Positions 42,547 to 53,323 of a stretch of 64,000 nt of DNA are shown piece after piece. The stretch is from positions 38,792 to 102,791 of the forward strand of contig QCJG01000006.1 of NCBI GenBank assembly GCA_003216175.1. Direction: 5' to 3'. Every line of letters begins with the position of its first letter. The first letter of the stretch is position 1. Source of the stretch: Prochlorococcus sp. AG-409-A10 (GTDB lineage: Bacteria > Cyanobacteriota > Cyanobacteriia > PCC-6307 > Cyanobiaceae). Made by a program: the position numbers and the translations under genes. A model generated the notes under the pieces. That model saw only the letters and a list, made by a program, of their open reading frames with translations, made no database searches and had not been told where the DNA came from.

Positions 42547-43875
42547 TTAAAGAGCTCCGGCAGCTGTTGAGTCGATAATTCCTCCCAAATGTGAAGTGAT
42601 ATTTAGACAGATGATTTGATCCGGTTGATCTTCTTTTTCTGAGATATCGATAACTGTAATGCCTCCATTACCTTGTTTTATCATCCAAATTTTTGATGGC
42701 ATTAACCCTAATAGATGGCAAAGAATGGTTTTGTTCACAGCATCATGCGCGACAACCAAAGCAGTTTCATCGTTTTTTAGATCTTTGCAAATCTCATTCC
42801 AACCGGTAATGGATCTCGCGGAGACGTCTTTTATATTTTCTCCCTCTGGCATTTGAACTTTTTCAGGAGAGATCTTCCATGTTTTTAGAAGATCTGGCCA
42901 GTCGGTCTTGATCTCAGATTCCAGCTTCCCTTCCCATTTTCCGTGACCGATCTCTTTGAGGTTATCCTTGACAGAAATTTGGATCCCTGGATGTTCGTTT
43001 AGAATTATCTCAGCTGTTTCTTTTGGTCTTGATAAAGAGCTACTAAAAGCTTTTTGTATAATATTATTTTTTAAAAATTCGCTAGCGGCTTTTGCTTGGG
43101 ATCTACCATTTTTATTTAAGGGAATATCAATTTGTCCTTGGAACCTTCCCTGCTTATTCCAATCTGTTTCACCATGCCTGACTAAAATAATTCTTTTTTT
43201 ATTTCCTTTTTTTGGAATTGTAGGGTGTAAATGAGCGATATTATTTAGACATTGAATTTGAACTTGTCTATCGTTCCAATCATTAAAAGTAATATTGCAA
43301 ATTGAGATTGAGGTATTGTCTAACTTCAATCTTCTAAACCCTTTTGAAGGCTCATTGATTAATTTTAGTATCAAGCATCTAAGAATTGCATTATGGGCAA
43401 CTATCAAAATAGTTTTATTAGAACCTGAATGTTCATTAAATAAAAATTTTAAGAAATTTTCAGCTTGATATAAGAGCTCTTTAATTGGTTGAAATGTTGA
43501 ACCGTCGTCTCTATTAATTGTTAATTCATTTGGCTCTTTTTGCCAAATAGCAAGCTCTTCTGGAAACTGATTTTCTATTTCATTTTTTGTTAAACCACTC
43601 CAAGGCCCAAGATCAACCTCTAGAAGTTCATCAGTATAAGTTACTTGAAGATCTCTTTGATGTTGTTTAATAATGATTTTTGTGGTTTCTGAGGCTCTTT
43701 GTAAAGGGGAGCTATAAATTGCATCTATTGGGATTGAAGATATTGTTTGACCAGCCGCTTTAGCTTGTAATTGGCCTTCTTTAGTTAATGTTGAAAAGTC
43801 GTTTCTTCCTTGAATACGACCTTCCTTGTTAAAACTACTCAATCCATGACGGACAAAAATTAGACGCAATGTCAT
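42547..43875 (-). CDS. Tandem histidine phosphatase (phosphoglycerate mutase-like), two domains
   Basis: Two RHG motifs: LIFVRHGLSSFNKEGRIQGR and IILVRHGETDWNKQGRFQGQ; AHNAIL and AHDAVN. Confidence 0.92.
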   Translation of the reverse strand: MTLRLIFVRHGLSSFNKEGRIQGRNDFSTLTKEGQLQAKAAGQTISSIPIDAIYSSPLQRASETTKIIIKQHQRDLQVTYTDELLEVDLGPWSGLTKNEIENQFPEELAIWQKEPNELTINRDDGSTFQPIKELLYQAENFLKFLFNEHSGSNKTILIVAHNAILRCLILKLINEPSKGFRRLKLDNTSISICNITFNDWNDRQVQIQCLNNIAHLHPTIPKKGNKKRIILVRHGETDWNKQGRFQGQIDIPLNKNGRSQAKAASEFLKNNIIQKAFSSSLSRPKETAEIILNEHPGIQISVKDNLKEIGHGKWEGKLESEIKTDWPDLLKTWKISPEKVQMPEGENIKDVSARSITGWNEICKDLKNDETALVVAHDAVNKTILCHLLGLMPSKIWMIKQGNGGITVIDISEKEDQPDQIICLNITSHLGGIIDSTAAGAL

Positions 43876-43984
43876 TAAATAAAGTGTCTTCTAGATAATT
43901 ATGGTATTAGCCACTGGGGCACTCTAATGTTCTTTTAGTAAAGATAGATGTCTTTCTCCATGTCAGTCTTCACAAGTTGATTTT

Positions 43985-45331
43985 ATGAGACAAGCAAAAA
44001 CTGGGTGGAAATGGGCTGTCGCTCTATTCTCATTGCTTTTAACTCTTCTGATATGGCGACAAGGTTTGCAGGAAAGCTTTGATCGACCCTCAGTAGCTCC
44101 AAAGATTTCTTTGATGCAAGCTGAGATGGCAGTCTCAGCTTCTTCATCTTTACCTGAAACAATACAAGATGTATTTTTAGGTTTAGAACCTCAGAAAAAA
44201 CTTTATCAAGCTCTTAGTGACATCCCTTTGGATCAAATTGAGGATAGACAGAGACTGTTATTGGCAGTTCTGGAAGAATCTGAGAATGAGAAAAAATTAA
44301 TCTTAAAGAATGGTTTTAATGATAAAAACTTTGAAACGGTTAGACGATATATATTAGATAAACAAAAAGTTAATGAACTAGATGAATTCCCTGAGTTTGA
44401 TGATATTGAATTAGACCCTTTGCTTTATCAAATTTCATGCTTTAATTTGGGATTCACGGATGAGAAGTGTATTGATAAAAAATATAATTCTCGTTCTGCA
44501 TTAAAACTTTTAACCTCACAATTATTACCATTTTTTGCGTCTTTTTTAGGGTGTATATTATTGATTAGGTATGCTTTTATTTTCTTAAGAAAGAAAAATA
44601 TTCCATGGCCAGAAGTTATAGCACCTCCCTTATCATTAATAGATATGGTTTTACTTATTTCTGGCGGGTTCGTTGTTATTGGTGAAGTTGTTTTCCCAGC
44701 ACTAATAATACCAATAGCTGATTTATTGTTTAATAATTTATCCTCTCCATTAAAAGAGTCTCTAAGAGTATTTATTGGATACTTTTCAATGACTATAGCT
44801 CCTTTATTTATAATTAGATATCAATTAATGGGTTTAGTTCCTTCGGGAATTGAAGGAGGGTGGTTGCAATGGAAAATCAAACCAATCAAAGAAGGAATTT
44901 TTAAATCAATAAGTGGATGGTTAATGGTTATGCCTTTAGTGCTGCTTATTGGGTGGTTAATGAATGAAATTATTGGTGACCAGGGTGGGAGTAATCCTTT
45001 GTTGGAACTCGTTTTAGGTAGTGATGAATTTATTCCATTGTTCTTGCTTTTAATTACAACTGTTGTTTTGGCTCCAGTCTTTGAGGAGTTAGTTTTTAGA
45101 GGAATTCTTTTGCCTGTATTGGTATCCAAAGTTGGCAAAATCAGTGGAGTTCTATTGAGTGCATTGATCTTTGCTTTGGCTCATTTAAGTGTAGGAGAAT
45201 TACCTCCTCTATTCGTTTTAGGAATTGGTCTTGCTTTAATGAGATTGAGTTCAGGAAGGCTATTCCCTTGTGCTCTTATGCATTCTCTTTGGAATGGAGT
45301 GACATTTATTAGTTTACTTTTGGTAGCTTGA
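43985..45331 (+). CDS. CPBP family intramembrane metalloprotease
   Basis: PVFEELVFRGILLPVLVSKVGKISGVLLSALIFALAHLSVGELPPLFVLGIGLALM...MHSLWNGVTF. Confidence 0.9.
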   Translation: MRQAKTGWKWAVALFSLLLTLLIWRQGLQESFDRPSVAPKISLMQAEMAVSASSSLPETIQDVFLGLEPQKKLYQALSDIPLDQIEDRQRLLLAVLEESENEKKLILKNGFNDKNFETVRRYILDKQKVNELDEFPEFDDIELDPLLYQISCFNLGFTDEKCIDKKYNSRSALKLLTSQLLPFFASFLGCILLIRYAFIFLRKKNIPWPEVIAPPLSLIDMVLLISGGFVVIGEVVFPALIIPIADLLFNNLSSPLKESLRVFIGYFSMTIAPLFIIRYQLMGLVPSGIEGGWLQWKIKPIKEGIFKSISGWLMVMPLVLLIGWLMNEIIGDQGGSNPLLELVLGSDEFIPLFLLLITTVVLAPVFEELVFRGILLPVLVSKVGKISGVLLSALIFALAHLSVGELPPLFVLGIGLALMRLSSGRLFPCALMHSLWNGVTFISLLLVA

Positions 45332-45415
45332 TATTAAATAAATAAAACATCAGTATTCCAGCTCTTGCAGTTGCTTGATCAAGGTGTTTGACTTGAATTA
45401 CTTTCGAATTTTGAT

Positions 45416-45880
45416 TTGGTTAGTCGCATTCTATATAAACAAAAAGTAGGGCAATTTCACAAAAAGAAGTTGCCGAAGGGACTTTTAAATAGTGTTTTCT
45501 CATCAAAAAAGGTTCAACGAAAATTTCCAATTCAAGCAGCTCTTCATATCGTTTTAGATGGTGCATTGGTAGGCATAGTCACGACAGTGGCGATAATGTC
45601 AACTGTTGCTCTGCACTCACAATATTTGTGGACTAAGTCTTTTACTAAACTTGAAACCACTAGAGACTTGAACCGAAGATTATTGGAATCAACTTCAATT
45701 CTTGAAAGCTATCTATTGAAAAATCAAAAGTTGTCAAGATATTTAGTTCCGACTAAAGCGGAAGATCTTATATATGTGGATAGACCAAAACCAGAAGAAA
45801 CTAAAAAATTTTTCGAATTGACATTTAAAAGTAGATTGATAGAGAGAATATCTTCTTTTCCCATTAAGTCAGGTTATTAA
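45416..45880 (+). CDS. Small bitopic membrane protein upstream of ftsI, possible FtsL-like
   Basis: Basic N-terminus, single TM (ALVGIVTTVAIMSTVALHSQYLW), then helical LETTRDLNRRLLESTSILESYLLKNQKLSRYL. Confidence 0.65.
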   Translation: MVSRILYKQKVGQFHKKKLPKGLLNSVFSSKKVQRKFPIQAALHIVLDGALVGIVTTVAIMSTVALHSQYLWTKSFTKLETTRDLNRRLLESTSILESYLLKNQKLSRYLVPTKAEDLIYVDRPKPEETKKFFELTFKSRLIERISSFPIKSGY

Positions 45881-45888
45881 TAATTTCC

Positions 45889-47685
45889 ATGAAAAGTATG
45901 AATTCTAGAAAGAAGAGAAAGACTTTTAAAGTAAAAACTCTTTCTCCCTTATCTCAGTCTAGATTTAGAATTGTCTTTGTTTTATTATGTCTTGGACTTG
46001 GTGGCCTTTTTTTAAGAGTAGGTTGGCTTCAACTATTTCAGTCTGATCAATTAAGAGCTCTAGCACGTGAAGTCCAAACAGAACAAAAGAACCCTTTGGG
46101 AACACGTCGATCTATTTTAGATAGAAATGGAAAGCTTGTCGCAATAGATGAGAGACGTTTTAAGATTTGGGCTCATCCAAGGTATTTTAAGTTTCCTGGT
46201 GATTCATCTAAGACAGTGCGCGAACCAGTCGAAGTGGCAAAACTTCTTTCTACGCCACTGTCCAAAAGTGTTGATGAGATTTTAAACAAATTAGGAAATT
46301 ATTCTTCAGGGGTCAAACTTGCAGAAGGGTTAACTCCTGAGAAGGCTAATTCAATTAAGAAACTTGGAATCAGTGGTATTGACTTGGAGGTATATCCTCA
46401 AAGGCTTTATCCTCATGGATCACTTTTTGCAAATGTAGTTGGGTTTTTGGATTTAGATAGAAGACCGCAGGCTGGATTGGAATTAAGTTTAGATAGAGAT
46501 CTCAAACGCCTAGAGAAAGCTAGTGTAATAAGAAGAGGAGCTGATGGAACACCTTTGCCTATAGGTGTTCCACGTGGTGTCTTTGATGAGGATCAACTAA
46601 GCTTGCAACTAACCTTAGATGTAAGACTTCAGGAAGTAGCTGTTAAAGAAATAAGTAGGCATGTAAAGAAGTGGAATGCAAAAAAAGGCGTAGTAATAGT
46701 AATGGATATAGATACAGGAGAGCTTCTAGCATTGGCTTCTACACCAACTTATGATCCTAATAAATACTGGGATTATTCGCCATCTCTTTTTAAAGAGTGG
46801 TCAGTGCAAGAATTATTTGAACCTGGTTCTACTTTTAAGCCTATTAACTTGGCATTGGCATTGGAGGAAGGAGTTATAAGCCCTAATGGAGAAGTTAATG
46901 ATGATGGTCTAGTTACAGTAGGAGGATGGCCTCTCTCTAATTGGGATCGAAAGCCTAACGGGATATTGACTTTTCCTGAGGTATTACAAGTCTCAAGCAA
47001 TGTAGGTATGGTTAAGATTATGAATAAATTGAATGCAAGTAATTACTGGCACTGGTTGAGGCGCTTAGGCATAGATGAAATCCCAGAAACTGATCTTCCA
47101 GGAGCTGTTTCTGGGCAAATAAAATCAAAACAGACTTTTGTGAATCAACCGATAGAACCTGCGGTAGCCTCTTTTGGACAAGGTTTTTCTATTACTCCGC
47201 TTAAACTAGCTCAATTGCATGCTTTGATTGCAAATGGTGGCAAACTTATTACGCCTCATATTACTAAAGGCCTGAAAGGTGACTATGAGTCGTATTTCAA
47301 TACTCCTTTAGAATCTAAGCAGGTTTTATCTCCTAAGGTTGCAAATACTGTTCTTGGATGGATGGAAAGTGTTGTGTCCTTTTACGATGAAAGTGGTATT
47401 GAGATAAATGTTCCTGGCTATCGAATAGGAGGAAAAACAGGGACGGCACAAAAATCGCAAGATGGCTTAAATTATAATTCTAAAATTTGCAGTTTTGTTG
47501 CAAGCCTTCCTATCGATGATCCTCGCTATGTCGTTTTAGCAGTTATTGATGAACCTCAAAAGCCAAATGCCTATGGATCAACTGTGGCTCTCCCTGTGGT
47601 AAAAAAAATTATTGAGACCTTGCTTGTGATAGAAAAAATCCCACCAAGTATTTCTAAAAAAGAACATTTGGCGATCAAAAGCTAA
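45889..47685 (+). CDS. ftsI: Peptidoglycan transpeptidase (FtsI/PBP2-type)
   Basis: LRVGWLQLFQSDQLRALAREVQ...RRSILDRNGKLVAIDE...FEPGSTFKPINLALALEEG...SSNVGMVKI...GKTGTAQK. Confidence 0.94.
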   Translation: MKSMNSRKKRKTFKVKTLSPLSQSRFRIVFVLLCLGLGGLFLRVGWLQLFQSDQLRALAREVQTEQKNPLGTRRSILDRNGKLVAIDERRFKIWAHPRYFKFPGDSSKTVREPVEVAKLLSTPLSKSVDEILNKLGNYSSGVKLAEGLTPEKANSIKKLGISGIDLEVYPQRLYPHGSLFANVVGFLDLDRRPQAGLELSLDRDLKRLEKASVIRRGADGTPLPIGVPRGVFDEDQLSLQLTLDVRLQEVAVKEISRHVKKWNAKKGVVIVMDIDTGELLALASTPTYDPNKYWDYSPSLFKEWSVQELFEPGSTFKPINLALALEEGVISPNGEVNDDGLVTVGGWPLSNWDRKPNGILTFPEVLQVSSNVGMVKIMNKLNASNYWHWLRRLGIDEIPETDLPGAVSGQIKSKQTFVNQPIEPAVASFGQGFSITPLKLAQLHALIANGGKLITPHITKGLKGDYESYFNTPLESKQVLSPKVANTVLGWMESVVSFYDESGIEINVPGYRIGGKTGTAQKSQDGLNYNSKICSFVASLPIDDPRYVVLAVIDEPQKPNAYGSTVALPVVKKIIETLLVIEKIPPSISKKEHLAIKS

Positions 47686-47777
47686 GAGATGGCTAAATTT
47701 TCTCAAAAGTACTAATTAAATGGTGAAATCTATAACAAATATAGCTAGCCTATTACTTATGAAAGACGTTTTTAATT

Positions 47778-48776
47778 ATGGAATCTCTTCTTAATCAGTT
47801 ATCTTTAATGACTGTGGTGGTGGCTGATACTGGTGATCTTGAAGCGATCAAAAAATTTCATCCTAGAGATGCTACAACTAATCCTTCTTTAATCCTGGCG
47901 GCCGCACAAATCCCTGCTTATCAAGGTTTGATTGACCAAGCACTTACTACTTCAAGAGAAATGTTAGGAGCCAGGGCCTCTTCTACTAATGTGGTTAAGG
48001 AGGCTTTGGATGAACTTTGTGTTGTCTTTGGTAAAGAGATTTTGAAATTAATTCCTGGCCGTGTTTCAACAGAGGTTGATGCAAGGCTAAGTTTTGATAC
48101 TGAGGCCACTGTTGCAAAAGCAAGAAAGATAATTGCTAAATATAATCAGGATGGCATTTCTAACGATCGGGTTTTAATCAAAATTGCTTCTACTTGGGAG
48201 GGAATAAAAGCTGCTGAGATATTAGAAAAAGAGAATATTCACTGCAACCTAACGTTATTGTTTAATTTTTATCAAGCAGTTGCTTGTGCTGAGGCAGGTG
48301 TAACGCTTATTTCACCTTTTGTTGGAAGGATTTTAGATTGGTATAAATCTGCTACAGGAAGAGATTCTTATCCAGCTGCTGAAGATCCAGGAGTGGTTTC
48401 TGTCACTAAAATATTTAATTATTTCAAGTCAAATGGTTATAAGACAGAGGTCATGGGAGCAAGTTTCAGAAATATAGAGGAAATAACCGAGCTTGCAGGA
48501 TGTGATTTATTGACAATTTCTCCTAAATTACTTCAGCAACTTAAAGAAACATTTTCGGATTTGCCAATTAAGTTAAACGCACAAAAACCTGTAATGATTG
48601 AAGAGACAATGCATTTAGATCAGACATCTTTTGAACTAATGATGGCTGGAGATAAAATGGCTTCAGAAAAACTTGATGAAGGAATTAGCGGTTTTAGTAA
48701 AGCAATTGAGAAATTAGAAAATCAATTAAACGAAAGACTTGAGTTGATTGAAGGAGGAATTGCCCTAACTCTTTGA
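47778..48776 (+). CDS. tal: Transaldolase
   Basis: [30 protein letters not shown]...[12 protein letters not shown]...[30 protein letters not shown]. Confidence 0.96.
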   Translation: MESLLNQLSLMTVVVADTGDLEAIKKFHPRDATTNPSLILAAAQIPAYQGLIDQALTTSREMLGARASSTNVVKEALDELCVVFGKEILKLIPGRVSTEVDARLSFDTEATVAKARKIIAKYNQDGISNDRVLIKIASTWEGIKAAEILEKENIHCNLTLLFNFYQAVACAEAGVTLISPFVGRILDWYKSATGRDSYPAAEDPGVVSVTKIFNYFKSNGYKTEVMGASFRNIEEITELAGCDLLTISPKLLQQLKETFSDLPIKLNAQKPVMIEETMHLDQTSFELMMAGDKMASEKLDEGISGFSKAIEKLENQLNERLELIEGGIALTL

Positions 48777-49910
48777 GCTTTGATTTTGAAAGAGTAATCT
48801 CTTGATTACTCTTTTTGCAATGTCTTCATAACTCATCTCACCCGATAGAATTTGTGCAATTCTTTTTGGAGCAGTTTGCCTTTTTACTCCTAATTGGTAT
48901 CCAACTTTGGGAAAACGATAAAAAACTTGAGAAATTCTGTTACCCCAAGCCATCGAATTCCCCCAGCTTTTTTGAATTGTTTTTGTATATGCATCTAAAC
49001 AATTGACTTCTCCATTAAGCCAATAAATAAGGCTTTTTGCAGCTTCAAATCCACTCATCAAAGCTGGCCTTAATCCCTCTGCTAAAAAGGGATCACATAA
49101 TGAGGCAGCATCTCCAACTAGAAGAATTCCTTCACCGTTTAATTTATAATGGCCATTCCATACTCTTAATTTTTTTTCATGACCGATTACTTCAGAAGGA
49201 TCAAAACCTAAATCAGGAAGAAAGGATTGAATTATTTCATCGACTGGAATTGAATTTTTATTATCTAGAAAAGCTCCCATCCCAATATTTACTTCATTGT
49301 TTAGTGGAAAAGCCCATGCAAAACCATTTTTTACTAAGCCAAATTCGAATCTAGCCGTTTCACTCCTTAAATTTCCCTTCCTTTTAATTCTTCCTGAGAA
49401 AGTGGATGCAAATTTTTGTTGATTTGGACCTAAATTAAAAATTGTAGGCCATGGTGATTGAGATCCATCAGCAATAACAACTGCTTTTGCCTCTATTTGT
49501 CTCCCATCAAGAGCGGTAATTTGCCAAATATTAGATTTTTTTTTTATATCGACTACATTAAAATTAGTCAATAAATTACAATTAGAATTTAGTGCTTGAT
49601 CTAATAGTAATGAATCGAGGTTTTCACGTTTAACTATCCAAAAAGGAGAAGATCCAGAGAGCTCAGCAACTACTTTGTCGGTATTGCACCAACTGAATTC
49701 TACCTTTGTTATCACTTCATCAACTATTGGTAAAAGTTTAAAAGGAAACAAATTTTGAACTGCAGCAGACATCCCGCCACCGCAGGCTTTTTCTTGAGAG
49801 TAAGCATTCTTTTCAAGAATACAAACGTTTTTACTTTTACTAGCCAGATGAAATGCTGTAGTAGTGCCTGATGCTCCCCCTCCAATAATGGCAACATCTA
49901 AGAGTGTCAA
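48765..49910 (-). CDS. FAD-dependent geranylgeranyl reductase-like oxidoreductase
   Basis: [31 protein letters not shown]...KACGGGMS...[27 protein letters not shown]. Confidence 0.88.
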   Translation of the reverse strand: MTLLDVAIIGGGASGTTTAFHLASKSKNVCILEKNAYSQEKACGGGMSAAVQNLFPFKLLPIVDEVITKVEFSWCNTDKVVAELSGSSPFWIVKRENLDSLLLDQALNSNCNLLTNFNVVDIKKKSNIWQITALDGRQIEAKAVVIADGSQSPWPTIFNLGPNQQKFASTFSGRIKRKGNLRSETARFEFGLVKNGFAWAFPLNNEVNIGMGAFLDNKNSIPVDEIIQSFLPDLGFDPSEVIGHEKKLRVWNGHYKLNGEGILLVGDAASLCDPFLAEGLRPALMSGFEAAKSLIYWLNGEVNCLDAYTKTIQKSWGNSMAWGNRISQVFYRFPKVGYQLGVKRQTAPKRIAQILSGEMSYEDIAKRVIKRLLFQNQSSKS

Positions 49911-50455
49911 ACTTTTAAAATCTCAGCTTCTTTTTCTGAAAGTTTTTTCTCAATATCTTTTATAAAATTATCCGTCTCTTTTTGAATTGTTTCTTGTTCA
50001 TCTCTGCTTTGATCTTCGGAAAGATCACCATCCTTTTCAGATTTTTTGACTCTCTCTATTGCATCACGGCGTATATTCCTTAGGGCAACTTTTCCTTCCT
50101 CTGCATACTTGGATGCGAGTTTGCAAAATTCTTTTCTACGCTCTTCTGTTAAAGGTGGAACATTGATACGAATTATTTTTCCATCATTGTTTGGAGTGAA
50201 ACCTAGATCACTTGTCGCAATCGCTTTCTCGATGGAAGCTAATGAGCCCAAGTCGAAGGGTTGAATTGCTATCGTTTGAGAGTCAGGAGTAGTAATAGTT
50301 GCAAGTGACTTTAATGGAGTTTCAGCTCCATAGTATTCGACAGATATCCTATCTAATAAAGATGTATTTGCTCTTCCAGTCCTGATGGTATTAAAATTTC
50401 TTTGAGCTGCTTCTACCGATTTGCTCATTGTGGTTTTTAGCTCTTGGTTTGACAT
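49907..50455 (-). CDS. frr: Ribosome recycling factor
   Basis: [38 protein letters not shown]...[19 protein letters not shown]. Confidence 0.97.
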   Translation of the reverse strand: MSNQELKTTMSKSVEAAQRNFNTIRTGRANTSLLDRISVEYYGAETPLKSLATITTPDSQTIAIQPFDLGSLASIEKAIATSDLGFTPNNDGKIIRINVPPLTEERRKEFCKLASKYAEEGKVALRNIRRDAIERVKKSEKDGDLSEDQSRDEQETIQKETDNFIKDIEKKLSEKEAEILKV

Positions 50456-50506
50456 TTAGATAAAGTTATTGCGAATTGATGATTAAAAAGGTTAAAAAAG
50501 CAGGTT

Positions 50507-51250
50507 CTAACTTGAATTAGAAATCCTTGATCCAATTGGTTCTCCAGAAATAGCCTTAGCGATATTCCCAGGTTGGAAAATATTAAAAACAACTATTGGG
50601 ATTTTATTATCTTTGCAAAGAGCAATCGCAGTGCTATCCATTACTCCTATTTCGTTAGCTAATACATCTTGAAAGGTGAGATTGTCATATTTGACAGCAT
50701 CAGTGAATTTTTTTGGGTCTCGATCGTAAACCCCGTCAACTTTCGTAGCTTTGAAAACAACTTCTGCGTTAATTTCAGCGGCCCTAAGAGCAGCAGTGGT
50801 ATCAGTTGTGAAAAATGGATTGCCACATCCACCTCCAAAAACTACTACCCTCCCTTTCTCAAGATGTCTTATTGCTCTTCTTCTTATGTATGGTTCTGCA
50901 ATCTGTTGCATGTCAATAGCAGATTGAACTCTTGTAGGTACTCCAGCTCTCTCTAATCCATCTTGAAGTGTAATTGCATTCATTACGGTAGCTAGCATCC
51001 CTACATAGTCAGCAGTGGCTCTATCCATTCCTGCAGCTGATCCTTTTAGACCTCTAAAGATATTTCCACCACCAACAACAATTGCTATTTGCGTGCCATT
51101 TTCAACCACTTTTGAAACATCCTTGGCAATTGATTGAACAATTTCAGGATCAATCCCATAAGGTTTTTCCCCCATAAGAGCTTCACCACTGAGTTTTATA
51201 AGTGCTCTAGAGTATGTCATTAAAAATTCATAACAAATTGACAGTAGCAA
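50507..51250 (-). CDS. pyrH: UMP kinase (start probably internal, [13 protein letters not shown])
   Basis: [24 protein letters not shown]...[39 protein letters not shown]. Confidence 0.96.
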   Translation of the reverse strand: MLLSICYEFLMTYSRALIKLSGEALMGEKPYGIDPEIVQSIAKDVSKVVENGTQIAIVVGGGNIFRGLKGSAAGMDRATADYVGMLATVMNAITLQDGLERAGVPTRVQSAIDMQQIAEPYIRRRAIRHLEKGRVVVFGGGCGNPFFTTDTTAALRAAEINAEVVFKATKVDGVYDRDPKKFTDAVKYDNLTFQDVLANEIGVMDSTAIALCKDNKIPIVVFNIFQPGNIAKAISGEPIGSRISNSS

Positions 51251-51317
51251 GTCTTGGGAGAACGTCTTTATATCTGTATTGGATCCCTTGCGATGGAAAT
51301 ATTTTCAAGATTTTAGA

Positions 51318-52010
51318 TTAAAATTCAATTCCTTCTTGTGCTTTTACTCCTTGCTCTCTAAAGGGATGATGGATTAATTTCATTTCTGTCACAAGATCAG
51401 CTAAATCAATTAACTTTTCTGAAGCTCCTCTTCCAGTCAAGACTACATGTGTAAGCTCGGGGCGCAAATTTATGCCATTTATAATTTCATCTTCATCTAT
51501 ATATCCAAGTTTTATTGCAACAATGATCTCGTCTAGAATTATAAGTTTATAATTTTTGTCTTTAATATATGACATTGCTTTTTCCCAACTTAACCTAACT
51601 AAATTTATATCTTTGGTTCTATCTTGTGTTTCCCATGTGAACCCTTCCCCACATGCATGAAACTTTAATTTGTCCCCAAATATTTTCAAAGATAAAGACT
51701 CACCGGGTTCCCATCCACCTTTGATAAATTGAATTATTGCAACTTTGTGGTTATGACCAATAGTTCTTAACCCCATCCCAAGAGCAGCTGTGGTTTTACC
51801 TTTACCTTCTCCGGTATTAATTATTATCAGACCTTTTTCTTTATTTCTTTCTTTTAATCTTTGCGTTTGAACTTCTTTCCTTTTTTTCATCCTTTCTCGA
51901 TATTTTTCGTCGGTAATATTTGATATTAAATTACCACCCATTCCTATTTTTTGTGCACTCTTGTCGAGGTTGTTAAGTCTTGAATTTTCTTTAGGAACAT
52001 TATTTCTCAT
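51318..52010 (-). CDS. cobO: Cob(I)yrinic acid a,c-diamide adenosyltransferase
   Basis: GLIIINTGEGKGKTTAALGMGLRTIGHNHKVAIIQFIKGGWEPGE...ILDEIIVAIKLGYID...VVLTGRGASEKLIDLADLVTEM. Confidence 0.94.
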   Translation of the reverse strand: MRNNVPKENSRLNNLDKSAQKIGMGGNLISNITDEKYRERMKKRKEVQTQRLKERNKEKGLIIINTGEGKGKTTAALGMGLRTIGHNHKVAIIQFIKGGWEPGESLSLKIFGDKLKFHACGEGFTWETQDRTKDINLVRLSWEKAMSYIKDKNYKLIILDEIIVAIKLGYIDEDEIINGINLRPELTHVVLTGRGASEKLIDLADLVTEMKLIHHPFREQGVKAQEGIEF

Positions 52011-52091
52011 TTTCTTCGCTTAAATTATTTAAGTTAATAAAAGAATAATTTATAGGAATGATATGGCTATAAATATTAATTTTTCTTCTTG

Positions 52092-53252
52092 TTAATATTT
52101 TGCTCTAGATAGAGCACTATCAACTGCAATTTGCTGATCTCTTCTCGTTATCCAATGATGATAGGTTTTTGTATGTATTGACACTGAGTGTCCCATCATT
52201 TTTGCAGCTACAGTATTTGGTAGGCCTATTAAGATTGTCCTCACTGCCCATGCATGTCTTAAATCATAAGGGGTAAAAGATATTTTATATCTTCTAAATT
52301 GTTCAGATACTCTTCTCCCGATATGTTGAAGAGTTGTCTCTTTTAGATTTGTTTTAATATCTGGGAGTAAAAATGAAGTATCAGTAATGTTGTCTAGTTC
52401 AAATAAACCAACCCATTCAGGATGAAATGGCCAGACTTGATGCTCTCCAGTTTTTGTATTTGGGAAAACCCGAAGTATTTTATCTCCACCTTTTTTTAAA
52501 CAAGATAGATCACTAAAAAAGACTTCATGATTTCTAAGTCCATAGGTTGCCATTAATCCAAAAACAAATCTCCATTTTGGATTTGGTATTAATTCAAAGC
52601 TATTAATAATTTTTTCATCACTAGGTAATTCTCTGAAATTAGTTTCGTGGATTCCATAACCACTTTGAAGTTGTTTCCAGTTCTCAGGCAGCTCTAATTT
52701 AAGGTGTCTAGCTAAAGCACTTAAAGCAATTCCGCATTGTTGTCTGCTCCTTGAATTTTCTTTGTAACTTAAAAGGATTTTTACTAGAAGCTCCTCGTTT
52801 AATTTAAGAGTAGATTTATGACTTATACTAATTAATCTGTTCATATATGGTTTGTAAGCAGACTGCCAGGTGCTGATCATTCCTGCTGGTGATTTGCTCC
52901 TGGATGTATCAGAAAAAAAATGTTTTTTAAAGCTTTGTATTTCATTGCTTATTACTGTTCTATTCGTCTTTGTTGATGAGAGGGGTTTTTCTTTAATCCA
53001 ATTAGACCAGCAAAATTGGCTTTTTTTAAGTTGAAAGTCAATTAATTCTATAGCTTTTTTGGCCTCTTCTAGACCATTAATGTTGTATGGAAGTTTAAGA
53101 CTTATTCTTTGAACTTTAGAAAGATTATGAGTTTTCTTATCTGGCAAAGAACCGCGAATGTTTAAAACGTTACCCCTTTTCTCAATTCTTAGATTGATTC
53201 CCTTTGATTCAAGGTCATGGTTGATATCTAGTAACTTTTGATTCTCGTCCAT
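52092..53252 (-). CDS. Tyrosine recombinase / phage-type integrase (solitary)
   Basis: C-terminal catalytic pattern: MATYGLRNHEVFFSDL (Arg), PYDLRHAWAVR, MMGHSVSIHTKTYHHW (His...Tyr). Confidence 0.88.
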   Translation of the reverse strand: MDENQKLLDINHDLESKGINLRIEKRGNVLNIRGSLPDKKTHNLSKVQRISLKLPYNINGLEEAKKAIELIDFQLKKSQFCWSNWIKEKPLSSTKTNRTVISNEIQSFKKHFFSDTSRSKSPAGMISTWQSAYKPYMNRLISISHKSTLKLNEELLVKILLSYKENSRSRQQCGIALSALARHLKLELPENWKQLQSGYGIHETNFRELPSDEKIINSFELIPNPKWRFVFGLMATYGLRNHEVFFSDLSCLKKGGDKILRVFPNTKTGEHQVWPFHPEWVGLFELDNITDTSFLLPDIKTNLKETTLQHIGRRVSEQFRRYKISFTPYDLRHAWAVRTILIGLPNTVAAKMMGHSVSIHTKTYHHWITRRDQQIAVDSALSRAKY

Positions 53253-53323
53253 GATCCTGTAAATTTAGCTATCTTTACTTTGATAAGGGTTTATATAACC
53301 TTTTATAAGGAGTTTTTTCAAAA

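Noticed and set aside
46545-46572. 10-bp inverted repeat (tggaacacct/aggtgttcca) inside ftsI
   Set aside because: Short arm with an 8-nt loop inside a conserved coding region; plausible by chance.
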